From contig NW_026262712.1 in the NCBI RefSeq assembly GCF_021869535.1, forward strand, positions 65,504,100 through 65,568,099: a DNA stretch of 64,000 nt. The letters are read 5' to 3'. A program made the translations under genes and the position numbers. The notes beneath the pieces were generated by a model. That model was not told where the DNA came from. It did not search any database and saw nothing but the letters and a program-made list of their open reading frames with translations. Every line of letters starts with the position of its first letter. Position 1 is the first letter of the stretch. The stretch is from Mytilus californianus. Its lineage: Eukaryota; Mollusca; Bivalvia; Mytilida; Mytilidae. Shown in pieces: positions 24,011 to 36,839 of this stretch.

Positions 24011-26275
24011 TTGTCACACGCAAAATTTTTTTTGATTCCTTGAGATACTGCATATGTTTTGTAAGCTTTAAATTTCACATTTTCTATACGTTTCATTCAT
24101 TTTTATCGTAAAAACTCTATAGAAAATTTTTAATGTTTTATTCAATCGTTATTATTGTTACCTGAAACAAGACTATTAACCTTTGTTATTTAATGGCTTT
24201 CTGGAATTATTGGAAGTTTTTTTGCATATTCTGTTAGATGTATTAGATTTCCACAGCCTATATATAAATCCAACTACTTGAGATATGAGCTGCAATTCCC
24301 GCTGATCATGTGAAACTTTAAACAATTATTTAAAATTACAACATATGAAGATAAAACCCGGGTATGTTTTTTGAGTAAATGATAATAGCATTGTTTTATA
24401 TTAACTTCTTTTCAGAATTCGATGTATGTTCAACAGTCAAAAAATGACAATGGTTTAGTCATTTCATTTGATAAGGTTTTTTCAATTGTCTCGTTTCTAG
24501 AAAACAAGATATAACGACTTATTTAAACGATGTTTAACATAAAATATTGAACATTGTTATTGAAATATACAATATACCTAAAACATTACCAAACATTATA
24601 GGTCGTGGAAAGTTGAATGGAAAATATTATGTGGCTCACGTCACAGTTTTTATATTTGGACCCAAATATTGCAATGCAATCAGCGGATAACATCTGATCG
24701 TCAATGGTCTTCAGGACATAAAACCTTGACAAAAATGAGAGAGAGAAATATCAGTAATGGTACCACTGATCCTTTCACTTTGGACTATGAATTCAGAACA
24801 AATTACTGCATAAAATGTTCGATACATATTTTACATTGATTATACATAGTTTTAAAACTCTGTGATCTTAACAATGCGTAAGCAACTCCCGCGAAAAAGA
24901 TTGTTATAGAAAAATTTATTTTTATTTGTTTACAGTTGGGGGAATATTCTCTGCACATGCAATATCAACGTCAGAGACTGTCTGAAATATACCAGTTTTA
25001 TATTTATATCAGAAATTGTTTAAGAATTTTTTCTAGTTTAATAAACAAATTATTATTTTATAGTGCATGCACATGGCTATTTTCTTCGAGATTTTTTGAC
25101 ACAGTCGAACGTTGTCAGATCTGATCATACAACCGAAAAGATACAATACAAACAATTTACTTTAAGAAATAGTTGTGTAATATGATCAATTAACTCAAAG
25201 AAAGCAACAAATTACAAAAATGTTTTAATAGAAATAGAAAATAATACACACCATAACTTGTTTTGGACTCCAATATAAAAAGTCGAACGTTGTCAGATCT
25301 GATCATACAACCGAAAAGATACAATACAAACAATTTACTTTAAGAAATAGTTGTGTAATATGATCAATTAACTCAAAGAAAGCAACAAATTACAATAATG
25401 TTTTTATAGAAATAGAAAATAATACACACCATAACTTGTTTTGGACTCCAATATAAAAAGTCAAATTTGAATTTCAAACCTAATTGTCATTGCTTTTATA
25501 TGCCCAATAACATCTTCCTACTTTTTATAGATCAACGCAGAGAACGGCCGAGATGTCCTAAACAGAATGTATATTAATACATTAATTCACGTCCGTCTGG
25601 ATGAAGGTGTTTTATACTAAATCCAATGTTTGAGACTATCATGTTTCCTATAAGTCAACAAATTCGTAATCCGCTTTCTTTCCCAGTCGTCCTATTTTGC
25701 AGAGCTAACTGGTTTGGTTTACTGTTTCATTTTTTCCTGTCTTGAATATGCATGAAGGACAAGCAATTGACCTCAAAATAACAGTCAATTAAGCGGTGTC
25801 CGCCCGTGTATATCATAGGAATTCGTATTGTCTAAAAAATGACGTAAAAAAAGCTTACCAAATGCATTTATCTTCTGTATGTTTGTTTTTGTTTTTATTT
25901 TAGCACTGTATTTGGTATTATGATAGTTAAAATCTTGACAAGTTGTGACTAAAAGAAATTGATTACGCATGTGATTGTATCGTTCTCATTTTATTTATAC
26001 TACGCATTAGGGATATTGACTCATTAGACAATTTATCCTTGTTATTTTATGTTAACAGGCACATATTATATTAAGGCATTATAGTAACTGTACAGTCATT
26101 GAACGGCCGTTTTTTTTTTACATGGTCATTCCGATGAAGATAACAGCGTAGTCCTCTCTGATGAAAGACAATAAATGCCGTAATTGTGTTAAGTATTCAT
26201 GCATCAGAATGTTTTGCCCTAGGTTCTTGAACTAACCTGTTGATGCAATTTCGTGTCTCAAGTTCTTTGCAGGAT
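24011..26275 (+). repeat. Array module A2 (complete A)
   Basis: The 5' half repeats A1. The 3' half starts at AGATCAACGCAGAGAACGGC and holds GATTGTATCGTTCTCATTTT, TTGACTCATTAGACAATTTA and GCAATTTCGTGTCTCAAGTT. It recurs at 28240-29040, 31390-32130 (with 32720-32750) and 35880-36600. Confidence 0.85.
25104..25459 (+). repeat. 178-bp tandem duplication inside A2
   Basis: The unit starting GTCGAACGTTGTCAGATCTG occurs at 25104 and 25282. The copies differ by only a few bases, so the duplication is recent. Confidence 0.93.
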
Positions 26276-26279
26276 TTTT

Positions 26280-26855
26280 TTCTGTGCATTGGGATCTATA
26301 AAGGGGTGTTTTGAGGGGCCAAAAAAGGAAGGGTTTACAATATAACCCTATTGGATTTTTCTTTCATTTTTTTTTTATTTTCAAATGATTATAACTTGAA
26401 AACAGTTAGTGATAAACACATGGTATCTTCAGTAATGACTATGGGGAGATGTGACCTACTATAGGTCAAAAGGTTAACGGTCACTCATAACCTTGACATT
26501 TGATCTTGACCATTTGTTTTTCATTTTTCAATTAACACAAAATATTTAAAATACTTGAAGAAATGAATGAATAATAGTGGAGGCCTTAGTGGTTGAATCT
26601 ATTTCTCTAATGATTTGTATACTTCCTTTTGAAAGATTTGCAGAAAGTTGTGTTCTTTATATGTGACGTCATCAGGCATGGTCGCCTTTTTTCATAACGT
26701 CACAATATGAAAATTCAAAAGAAACCAAGAAAATTTGACGTCGCAATCAAATTTCGACCAATCATTTGCCAAGATCAAATATTTCACTAGTGAGGAGAAA
26801 TATTTTTCTCACACCGATCAAAAAATGTGAAAATAGCACAAAAATAAGAGAAATA
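26280..26855. repeat. Unclassified insertion between array modules
   Basis: This stretch separates the end of A2 from a B fragment and is absent at the equivalent junction at 29040. It contains GTGACGTCATCAGGCATGGT and a run of AAATATTT text near its right end. No protein or inverted terminal repeats were recognised. Confidence 0.5.
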
Positions 26856-26859
26856 GGAT

Positions 26860-27015
26860 GTTTACATTTTCAAGACTAAATTGTCTTCTTGTTTCCTGAT
26901 TTTGCTCTGTATATTTGTTTCCTTTTTGTGTATATTACTGTCTAGAAATTGGTAGTTCCTTAGCATTAAATCTAATTTAAATAAAGAATTACTCAATTAA
27001 AATATATATAGAATA
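26860..27015 (+). repeat. Array module B, fragment
   Basis: ATGTTTACATTTTCAAGACT and the following text match B at 30010-30170, 43000-43140 and 44960-45110. Most of B is missing here. Confidence 0.75.
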
Positions 27016-29042
27016 GTAACATAAAACATTGTTATGGAGATATGCAATACACCTAATACATTACCATATACCCCTTATAGCAGCGGAATGTAGAAAAGTT
27101 AGGTGGCGCAAGCTACAGTTTTCATTTTTGGACGTAAATATTGCGATGTAATCTATGGCGGATAACTGCATGCCAAATCTGAATGTCAATGTTCTTCTAA
27201 ACATAAAATCTTAAATAAAGTGTGAACTAAATAAATCAGTTATGTCCTACTGACTTTTCCCTTGAGACTACGCATTCAGAAAACATACTGCATAGATGTT
27301 CCATGGATAGTGTGAATGTGTAAGATTATGATTAGTTTTACAACTCTTGGATCTTGACAATCCTTAAGAAACCCCCACGAAAAACATTGTTATGGAAGAA
27401 TTGATTTTTTCATTTGTTTATTTGTTTGCAGTTGGGGGATTATTCCCACACATGCAATGTCGACGTCAATAACTGTCTGAAAAATATGAGTTTTGTTTTA
27501 ATGTAGACATCAGAAATCGTTTCAGTATGTTTTTCTAGTTTAATAAACCCAGATTATTTATAGTGCATGAACATTGATATTTTCCTCTGGAAATGATACA
27601 GTCGATCGTTGTCAGATCTGATCATGAATCAGGAGAGAAACAACACAAACACTTCACTGTTACATAATACCAATATTTAGAAACATGAAGAAAAATAGTT
27701 GTGTAATTTAATCAATTGATTAAACGAAAACAACAGATTACGAAAAGATTACGGAAATAGAAAATAATACAGACCAACTTTTTTTGGACTCCAATATAAA
27801 CAAAGCTATTCTCCCATAAATATCATAAAAAGTAATGCAAAACTTTCTTTCTACATTTATTGGAAGTTTAAAATACTTAATTGCTCAGAAAAAAATACGA
27901 CATTTTGCTCTTTATGCTTAGTATTTAAATGTCTATGTTGTCTCTTCTATTTTTTGTCTTTTGGGCTTTTTTGTGGTAGGGTTCGTGTTGCTCAGTCTTT
28001 AGTTTTCTATGATGTGTTTTGAGTACTATTGTTTGTTTTTTTGGTCTTTTTCTTTTTAAGCCATGGCGTTGTCAGTTTATTTTCGACTTATGAGTTTGAA
28101 TGTCCCTCTTGTATCTTTCGCCTCTCTTTTATCGTTTTTTGCCATTGCGTTATTAGTTTGTTTTTGAGTTTTGAGTTTGAATGTCCCTTTAGTATCTTTC
28201 GCCTCTCTTTTATGCGGAACGGGTACCAATTGGGTATTTAGATCAATGCAGAAAACAGCTTTTCATTTTCGTACATAATATTTCAATACAAATTAATTTG
28301 CTTCCGTCTGAATAAAGACGTTTTATATTAATTTACATGTTAGAAACTATCATACTTTCTACAAGTTACAAGAAGTCTTGTTCAAACCCGCTTTCTATCC
28401 CCGTTGCCCTTGTTTGCAAAGCCAACTTATTTGTTTTACTATTTGTGTGTCCCTGTGTTGTATATGCATAACACATTAAACATTGACCTATTAGACCACA
28501 ACAATCAATCAAGCGCTGTTAACATGTGTATATCATAGGAATAAATATTCATTTTGTCTCGTAAGAGCGCTTTATTCTAATCAGACGTGCAATGCTTATC
28601 ATATGCATATATCTTCAGAACGTCCGGTTTTATCATCGTAGCATTGACTTTTACATTCTGAAGTTTAATGTCTTGACAAGTTTTTATACTTAAGTGAAAT
28701 AAATTATACATGTGACTTAAGTGAAATAAATTACGCATGTGATTGTATCGTACTCATTTTGTTTATCTTACGCACTAAGGATGTTGACTCATTAGACATT
28801 ACATCATTGTTTATGTCATGTTAACAGGCACATATTATATCAAGGAATCGTGATTGTACAGTAATTGAACGGGATTTATTAATGTGTTTATTTGATGAAA
28901 ATAAAGAGTATTTCTCTCTGATCAAAGAAATTAAATGCCGTGATTGTGTTAATCATTCAGGCAACAGAATTCCTCGCACTAGGTATATGTACTTTCTTGT
29001 TGATGCAATTTCGTATCTCAAGTTCTTTGCAGAATTTTCTTT
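27016..29042 (+). repeat. Array module A3
   Basis: AACATTGTTATGGAGATATG, GTTGTCAGATCTGATCATGA, GATTGTATCGTACTCATTTT and TTGACTCATTAGACATTACA follow the order of A2. An R3 element is inserted at 27945-28235. Confidence 0.85.
27945..28215 (+). repeat. Interspersed repeat R3 with its 3' part doubled, inserted in A3
   Basis: TTGGTCTTTTTCTTTTTAAG, GCCATGGCGTTGTCAGTTTA and GTATCTTTCGCCTCTCTTTT occur. The GCCAT(G/T)GCGTT to CGCCTCTC segment is present twice in tandem (about 28060-28130 and 28140-28210). Confidence 0.8.
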
Positions 29043-30805
29043 TTTGTAAATTTCAACATTCCAGTCGACACTTACAAACAATATTTCACTGATCGCATGA
29101 TTAAACTGCAAATGGCGTCTGCATATCTCATATTTTTTTTTGCAATAACAAATTTAGTCAATAAGCTGCTACACCTTCAGTGAAATGGACACAATGGCTA
29201 TATCAACTTACGTAGGTCTTCAATTAAAACGATTTCGTAGATTAATTTGTTGAGTCAAACTTGGTTGTTTTAGTGAAAAGCTTTCTTAGAGACATATGAT
29301 CAACAGACATATATTGCAACTGGCATTTGTATTGATATACTTTTCACCTAGCAGATAGATGGTTAATCGTTCTAGAAAGACATTAATATCAATAATACAA
29401 AAGACCTTAAGGTATTATGGAAATGCATAAATTTTATTGTATATTTTTTATTGGAATAACTCTTTACCAAGTAAACTCTTACATATTGATCTCATTCGTC
29501 TTGTTTTCTGTGTGATCATATATCGACAAGAGAATTAGAAATTTAGAGGTTTACATCACTTATATTTTATGTATATTCTTATCAATAATGTTATTAATCT
29601 TTGAGAGTGTAAAGAGTTCCTTTAACAAGCCTATGTCCGTTACTTTTATAAACATTCTGCTGTTAAATGGATTTGTACAGAAGCCCATGAAAACGTTACT
29701 TTATATGTTTAAAATGTTTCTTTGAATGATGAAAAGAATATTGTTCAATGACGATAACTTGATAGTGCTTTACTGGATAAAGATTTTGAAAATAATTGAT
29801 TTGCTTTATCTTCATTGGACGATGCGATGAGTTGTACCTCGACATGAATATTCAAATAACAGACATATAGACAGTTTTTAAACTATATAAAATGTGTTTT
29901 AAGAATAAATATTTCCATTGTTTTAATTGACCTATATTTCTATTTGACATGAGCCAAGAATAAACAAACGTGTAATGAACTTATCTGGTCCAATTGAAAT
30001 AAAATATGTACAAGATGTTTACATTTTCAGGACTGAATAGTCTTCTTGTTTCATGTTTTGTTCTGTGTATTTTTTCTCATTTTTGTGTATCACTTCCTAG
30101 TAATTGTAAGTTCTGAAGTATTAAATTTAACAATGCAAAAGTACTCATTCAATATATATATATAATAGTCGCATTCTACCGTGAAAGTCTAAATAAACCC
30201 ATATTTTATTTCTTACAATTCAAATTTTTAGCTACATCGAGACTGTCAAGACAGATGATTATTATCGTCAAGTATTAGAATAGAACGAGACGTTTCGTTC
30301 CTAGAATAAATTGTAAAGAAAACCGTTTTATACCTTTGACTTAACTTTATTGTAGCTTAAGGGTAGATTTGTCGTCGGCATCAAATGTAGTCGAAGTGGC
30401 AAAAGTAAAGGTACAAAAGTCCAACAATGTGTGAAGAGTTAATTATGACTGTTGACAAGCATAGCATTGTTTCGGGCGTGACAATTTTCTTGACAAAGAT
30501 TCGCGATATAGTAAGTGGACAATACATGAATGAAATATTATAAATGAAATCGACCAAATAAAATAGTGAGTTATACTTCAATATTGCATTCACATACTAG
30601 TACATGAAACTAAGTGAGGATTCATCTACATTGTGTTAGATTTTTGTATTTTCAAAAAAGGCGAGAAATTATGTTGTCAACTTAGTCTATTCTATTACTG
30701 ATATGCTCCATGTTGTTGAAGGTCCGAAACATTTAAGAAAAATATTTATTTACGTTCTCGCTCTCTTTCGCCAGTACTGTTAATAATCAAAACAACGCTC
30801 CGAAT
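29043..30805 (+). repeat. Array module B1
   Basis: Blocks in order are ATTTCAACATTCCAGTCGAC, CATTTGTATTGATATACTTT, ATACAAAAGACCTTAAGGTA, CGACAAGAGAATTAGAAA, GCTACATCGAGACTGTCAAG and CTTAGTCTATTCTATTACTG. It ends in a short CT-rich stretch where the B4 and B5 copies carry long (CT)n tracts. Confidence 0.86.
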
Positions 30806-30819
30806 ATTGGTGAGGTTAT

Positions 30820-32750
30820 AATTTATTTTAGAATTATGTGATCTTAACAATCTTTCAGCAGCCCCAAGAAAAAAACATCGTTATAGAAAAAGGTTTCTGA
30901 TCATCAATCAGGACAGAAACAACACAAACAGTTTACTGTTACATAACTTTAATAGATAGAAACATGAAAAGACATAGTTGTGTAATATAATAAATTAACT
31001 TAAAGAAAACAACAGATTACAAAAAGATTTTATAAAAAGAGAAAATAATACAGACTATAACTTATTTTGGACTCCAATATAAAATTCAATTTCCCATAAA
31101 TATAAAAAAAAGAATCGTAATTACGGGACACTTTATCCCAATTTTGCAATACTAAATTTAAAGGGGTTCCCCCCAAAATGCAATGCATTTCAATAAATAT
31201 AAAATCTCGGTTACTAGGCAAATGATTGTGAAATTTTTTATTTAAATTTCAAATCTTATTGACATTGCTTTTATACTGCCTCTTAATATCTTTCAACTTT
31301 TTATAAAGTTGTAAATGCTGCAATTACTTAGTAAATGAATACCGCATTTGCATTTTATGCACAGGAATGTATATACTTTCGGCAAGTAGACCAATGCAAG
31401 GAATGTATTAGATGTTCTATAGAAGTGTAAACATATGCATTAATTCACGTCCGTCTGTCTGGATGACGGCGTTTAATACTTAATGAGACTATCATGTTTT
31501 CTTCAAGTTAAGAAAGTCATAATCCGCTTTCGAACTCAGGCATCCTATTTGCAGTTGGTTTACTGTTTCATTTGTTCCTGTCTTGAATATGCATAAAGAA
31601 TTAGCAATTGACCTCAAAGAAAATAACATTCAATCAAGCGCTGTCAGTCCTTGTATATTATAGGAATTTATATAGTCTAGAAAATAACGTGAGAAAAGTT
31701 TATCAAATGGATTTATCTTCACGACGTTTGTTTGTTCGTTTTTATTTTATTTAAGCACTGTACTTGGTATTTTGATGTTTAATTTCTTGACCAGCTGTGA
31801 CTAAAAGAAATTTATTACGCAAGCCATGTGATTGTATCGTTCTCATTTTATTAATCCTGCGCATTAAGGATGCTGACTCATTAGACAATATATCTTTGTC
31901 AATTTCATGTCAACAGGCACACACTATATTAAGGAGTTAAAGTAATTGTACAATTATTGAGCGGCTTGGGTTTTTTTTAAGTATTCATTTTAATGATAAC
32001 AACAGGGTAGTTCCCTTTGATCGAAGACAATAAATGACGCGATTGTGTTAATTAACCTAATTTTTCATGCAACAAAATTCTTCGCCCTAGGTACATTTAC
32101 TGTTTGCAAAACTATATATTATTCTAAATGATAAGGATGTTCTTGTCCCAGGCAGAAAAACCTGGCTGTGTTAGGCGCAACTGTTTGGAAGTTTTGGTCC
32201 TCGGTGCTCTTCAGCTTTGTACTTGTTTTGGCTTTCAAACTTTTTTCATCTGAGCGTCACTGGTTAGTCTTGTGTGGACGAAACGCACGTCTGGCGTATT
32301 AAATTCTAAACCTAGTACCTTTTGTTAGCTATTATTCGTGTGTTTCTTTGTCCTATATGTTCTCCTATTTATTTGTATTGTAGTCATGTCATGTAATGTT
32401 GTCATTTTAATGTTATATTTAACATTGCCATAAAAGCGGGAGGTCTGGCATGCCACAAAACCAGGTTCAACCCACCATTGTTTTCTTAAAATGTCCTGTA
32501 CCAAGTAAGGAAAATGGCCATTGTTATAGTATAGTTCGTTTCTGTGCGTGTTACATTTTAATGTTGTGTTTTTGTTGTGTCGTTGTTCTCCTCTTATATT
32601 TGATGCGTTTCCCTCAGTTTTAGTTTGTAGCCCGGATTTGTTTTTATCTCTATCGATTTATGAGTTTCGAACAGCGGTATACTACTGTGGCCTTTATTTA
32701 CTTAGCATTATTAAACAGCCAACCTGCTGATGCAATTTCGTGTATCAAAT
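30820..32750 (+). repeat. Array module A4
   Basis: It matches A3 from the GATCTTAACAATC block onward but lacks the start of the GTTGTCAGATCTGATCAT block. R4 and a further repeat are inserted at 32130-32720, just before the conserved end GATGCAATTTCGTGT. Confidence 0.83.
32140..32705 (+). repeat. R4 element followed by a second mussel-type repeat
   Basis: 32140-32340 holds GTCCTCGGTGCTCTTCAGCT, GAGCGTCACTGGTTAGTC and GACGAAACGCACGTCTGGCG (R4). 32440-32705 holds GGTTCAACCCACCATTGTTT, AAATGTCCTGTACCAAGTAA and GAACAGCGGTATACTACTGT. Both match, from memory, repeats frequent in Mytilus DNA. Confidence 0.72.
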
Positions 32751-35045
32751 TTTTTGCTGGCTTTTAGTCTTGTTAATATCAACATTTCAGTCGACAGTTA
32801 CAAACACTATTTCACTTTTGTAGCAGTTAACTCAAAATTACATTGCGAATTTCTTCTGTAAATATCCATTTGTCTGTTTCTTAAAACTGAACAAGTTATA
32901 AAAATCTGTGAACTGTTACCATTCACTGTATTAAAAGAGAAAATAGAAGATAATGAGAAAAAGCGTTATGAATATACTGTTATAACATACTAACAGTACA
33001 CCTTAAGCACGTTTTATACAAAGCATGAAAGACAAACTTTGTTAGTTTTACATGTAATAGAACAGACGCTAGGGATACGTTGTTGTTGTTTTGTTGTCGA
33101 TAATTCCCGTTTGTATTACCCCAGATGTATCATCTACATAGAAAAAAGTGCAGAAAACAAAACAATGTTATTTAATGGAGATACCGAGTTGATATACACT
33201 ATCACATAATTGTAGGCACGAGTTAAAACATTAAATGCACGACAACAAATACATTTTGGTAGCAGCTCAACATTCTGTCGATAGTTGAAAATAAAAGGCG
33301 TTGTTTAAATTGTATCTTATATTTTTATAAGATCACAAATTTAGTCGATAAGCTACATCTTCAGTGAAATAGACACATTGCTTGATCAACGTAAGTAGGA
33401 CTTCAATTAAAACTAACTCACTGATTGATTTGTAATGTCAAACATGGTTGTAAGAAACTTTGTTAGAGGTTTATAATCATCAGAATGTTTTGGAAACGGC
33501 ATTTGTATTGATATATTTTGTACCTAACAGATGGTAAATCGTTCTAGATAGACGTTAATATCAATAATACAAAAGACCTTAAGCTATAATGGAAATGCAT
33601 TAATTTTATTGTATATTTTTTTATTCGAAATCAACTTAATTAGGTAAACTCTTTTAGATTTATCTCATTATACTAGCTAGTTGCGTGATCTCGCTAATAA
33701 ATCGACAATATCACCTTTCTCCTGCGGTAAAACCATGAATCAAATACCGACAAGAGAATTAGAAACCTTAGACACTCCAGGTTATTTTATATCTATTATA
33801 TTTTTTGAACATATTTAACCACAATGTAATTACTTCTGTAGGAGTCTAATGAGTTCCTTCTGCAGGACCAAGTTCCGTTACTTTTATGTGCTTGCTATCG
33901 TCACTAGTTTTGTCAAATAGATTTGTACGGAAGCACATGCGAACATTATTTTATATATTTGAAATGACACTATAAATAAAGAAAAGAATCCTGATCAATG
34001 ATGATCATACCTTGACATTGCTTAACTAGTTTAAGATTTTGAAAATTATTGGTTTGTTTTGTCCTCATGCGAGGATGGGATGAGTACACCTTGACATAGT
34101 TATTTAAATGACAGACATATGGAAACATTTAATCAATGTACAGTTTATATAAAGACTTAATATTGTTATTGTTTTACTGACCTATACTTAGACTTTACGT
34201 TGTTTTATTTAACGCCATTTTGTCCCAGGTAAGAATTGTCTCATTGACACTCTTCCTACATCTTTTTTATTACTACCTGTTACGTCTATGTTATACTGGC
34301 ACCTACGTTTTAGAATTATATTTATATTGTGTCATAGATCAAACTTATTCGTTCAGTGTATGTTTAATTGTTTTTGTTTTAATGTCTTTTTGATCCAGTT
34401 AAGCCAATTCAATTCATATTCTATAGTGTGTCGTTTTATGTTGTAATGTTTCACTACTGTCTCAGGTTAGGGTGACGGTTGGCGCCTGTTTAAACGGTTA
34501 AACCCGCTGCAATTTTATGCACCTGTCCTTAGTCAGGAGCCTGTTCAGTGGTTGTCGTTTGTTGGTGTGGTTCATAGTTGTTTCTCATTTCTCGTTTTTA
34601 TATAGATTAGACCGTTGGTTTTCTTGTTTGGATTGTTTTACACTAGTCATTTTGGGGCCCATTATAGCTTGCTGTTTGGTATAAGCCACGGCTCCGTGTT
34701 AAAGGCCGTACTTTGACCTATAAATGTTAACTTTTTATACATTGTGACTTGGATGAAGAGTTGTCTCATTGGTATTCATACCAAATCTTCTTATTTATAT
34801 TATCACTGAGTTTATACTAACATAAATAGTGATGTATACTTCAATATTGCTTTAATTTACTAGTACATAAAACTAAGTGAGTTTTCATCGACTTTGTGTT
34901 ATATTTTTGAATTTTCCAAAAAGGCGTGATTTTATGTTCTTAACTTAGTCTGTTCTATTACTGGTATGCTCCATGTTGTTCAAAATACCAAACATTTAAG
35001 AAAATCTCACTTTCTCTTTTTCCAGTTCTGTTAAAAATAAAAACA
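32751..35045 (+). repeat. Array module B2
   Basis: It carries the same ordered blocks as B1, including CATTTGTATTGATATATTTT, ATACAAAAGACCTTAAGCTA and TTAGTCTGTTCTATTACTGG. It is interrupted by R2 sequence at 34195-34800. It contains a GTTGTTGTTG block near 33080 that recurs at 41255. Confidence 0.85.
34195..34800 (+). repeat. Interspersed repeat R2 inserted in B2
   Basis: A main copy at 34385-34800 (CTACTGTCTCAGGTTAGGGT, TTTTGGGGCCCATTATAGCT, TGTCTCATTGGTATTCATAC) is preceded by a short second fragment at 34195-34265 (GTCTCATTGACACTC). Confidence 0.75.
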
Positions 35046-35056
35046 AAACTTTATAA

Positions 35057-35115
35057 ATCTCATGCGTCTGAAGCGCTTTTGTTGATTAACCCTAATGAGG
35101 ACAGCTTAAAGCCGG
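35057..35115 (+). repeat. Interspersed repeat R5, fragment
   Basis: CTCATGCGTCTGAAGCGCTT and GAGGACAGCTTAAAGCCGG match R5 at 20880. It lies at the junction of B2 and A5. Confidence 0.6.
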
Positions 35116-36595
35116 ATATTGGTAAGGTTAAAACTAATTATACAACTCTGGGTACTTAACAATCTGTAAGCAGCCTCCACGAAAAAACTTTGTTATAGAA
35201 GAATTTAATTTTTCACTTTTTATATGTTTGCAGTTGAGGGGCTATTCTCATCACATGCAATGTCGACGTCAGAGACTATCTCATATATACCATTGTTTTT
35301 TTTTTATGTGAGACATAAGAAATCGTATAAGTATGTTTTCTAAATCTATAAACACAGATTATATTATGGGGCAAGAACATGAGGCATAGTTTCATGAAGG
35401 TTATTAATACAGTTGAACGTTGTCAGATCTGATCATAAATCAGGAGAGAAACACGTAAACAATTTACTGTTATATAACATCAATTGATAAAAACATGAAA
35501 AGAAATAGTTTTGTAATATATCAAATAACTCAAAGAAAACAACAGATTACAAATAGGTTTTATAGAAACAGAAAATAAAACAAACCATAACTTGTTTTAG
35601 ACTCCAAAATAAAATTAGATTTCCCATAAATATAAAAAAGACTTGTTATTACGGGATACTTTATCCCGAATTTGCAATAATGACTTCCCGATATAAAGAG
35701 GTTCTCCCAAAAAGCAATGGATTAAAAAAAATATAAAAATGTCGGTTACTAGATTTTCATTTCAAATTTAATTGTCATTGCTTTTGTGTTTCCCCTCAGT
35801 ATCGTCTAACTTTTTGTAGAGTTGTAAATAATGCAATACTGCATTTCAGCACATGAATGTATATACTTTCGGCAATTAAACCAATGCAGAGAACGGCTTA
35901 GATGTCCTATACAGATTGTAAACATGTGCATTAATTCACGTCCTTCTGTTTGGATAAGACTATCATGTTTTCTACAAGTTAACAAAGTCGTAATCCGCTT
36001 TCTATCACAGTCGTCCTATTTTGCAGAGCTAACTGATTTGGTTTACTGTTTCAATTGTTCCTGTCTTCAATATGCATAAAAGATAAGCATTTGACCTCAA
36101 AGAAACAGTCAATCAAGCGCTGCCAGCCCGTGTTTATTATAGGAATTCGTATTGTCTAGAAACTGACGTAAAAACGAGCTTATCAAATGCATTTATCTTC
36201 AGAACGTTTGTTTGGTTTTTTTTTCATTTTAGCACGGTATTTGGTATTTTGATGTTTAATTTCATGACTAGCTGTGACTAAAAGTAATTTATAATGCATG
36301 TGATTGTATCGTTCTTATTTTATTTATCCTGTGTATTAAGGATGTTGACTCATTAGAAAATCTTACCTTGTTTATTTCATGTTAGCAGGCACATAGTATA
36401 TTAAGAAATTATAGTAATTGTGCATGCATTGAATAACTTGTTTTTTAACATGTTTATGTTGATGAAGATACATTGTAACAGCCATATTCTCTCTGATCAA
36501 AGACATTAACTGCCGTGAGTATGTTAATTATTCATGTACATGAACTAACCTGTTGATGCAATTTCGTGTCTCAAGTTCATTTGAGGATTTTTTCT
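35116..36595 (+). repeat. Array module A5
   Basis: GTTGTCAGATCTGATCATAA, CTATCATGTTTTCTACAAGT, GATTGTATCGTTCTTATTTT and TTGACTCATTAGAAAATCTT follow in the A order. An 82-codon frame inside it is broken in the other copies and is not a gene. Confidence 0.85.
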
Positions 36596-36835
36596 CTAGT
36601 AAATTTCAACATTTCAGTCGACAACCTCAAACAATATTTCACTGAATTAGCAGTTAACACTTAATAATACTGCAAATATTTACTATAAATATCATTTGTC
36701 CTCTTCCTTACACTAAACAAGTATTCAAATCTATCAAGCGTTAACATTTACTGTATTGAAAGAGGAAATTAAAGCTAATGTCAAAAAAAGATACACATTG
36801 CCTTCGTTCAGTACACACAGTCTCTTAATGCACTA
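36596..36835 (+). repeat. Array module B3, start only
   Basis: ATTTCAACATTTCAGTCGAC and the following text match the start of B2 at 32770. Similarity ends before a poly-A-rich tract at 36837-36862. Confidence 0.7.
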
Positions 36836-36839
36836 GACA

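Noticed and set aside
35831-36079. 82-codon frame in module A5
   Set aside because: The same segment in A2, A3 and A4 carries stops and indels, so the frame is not conserved.
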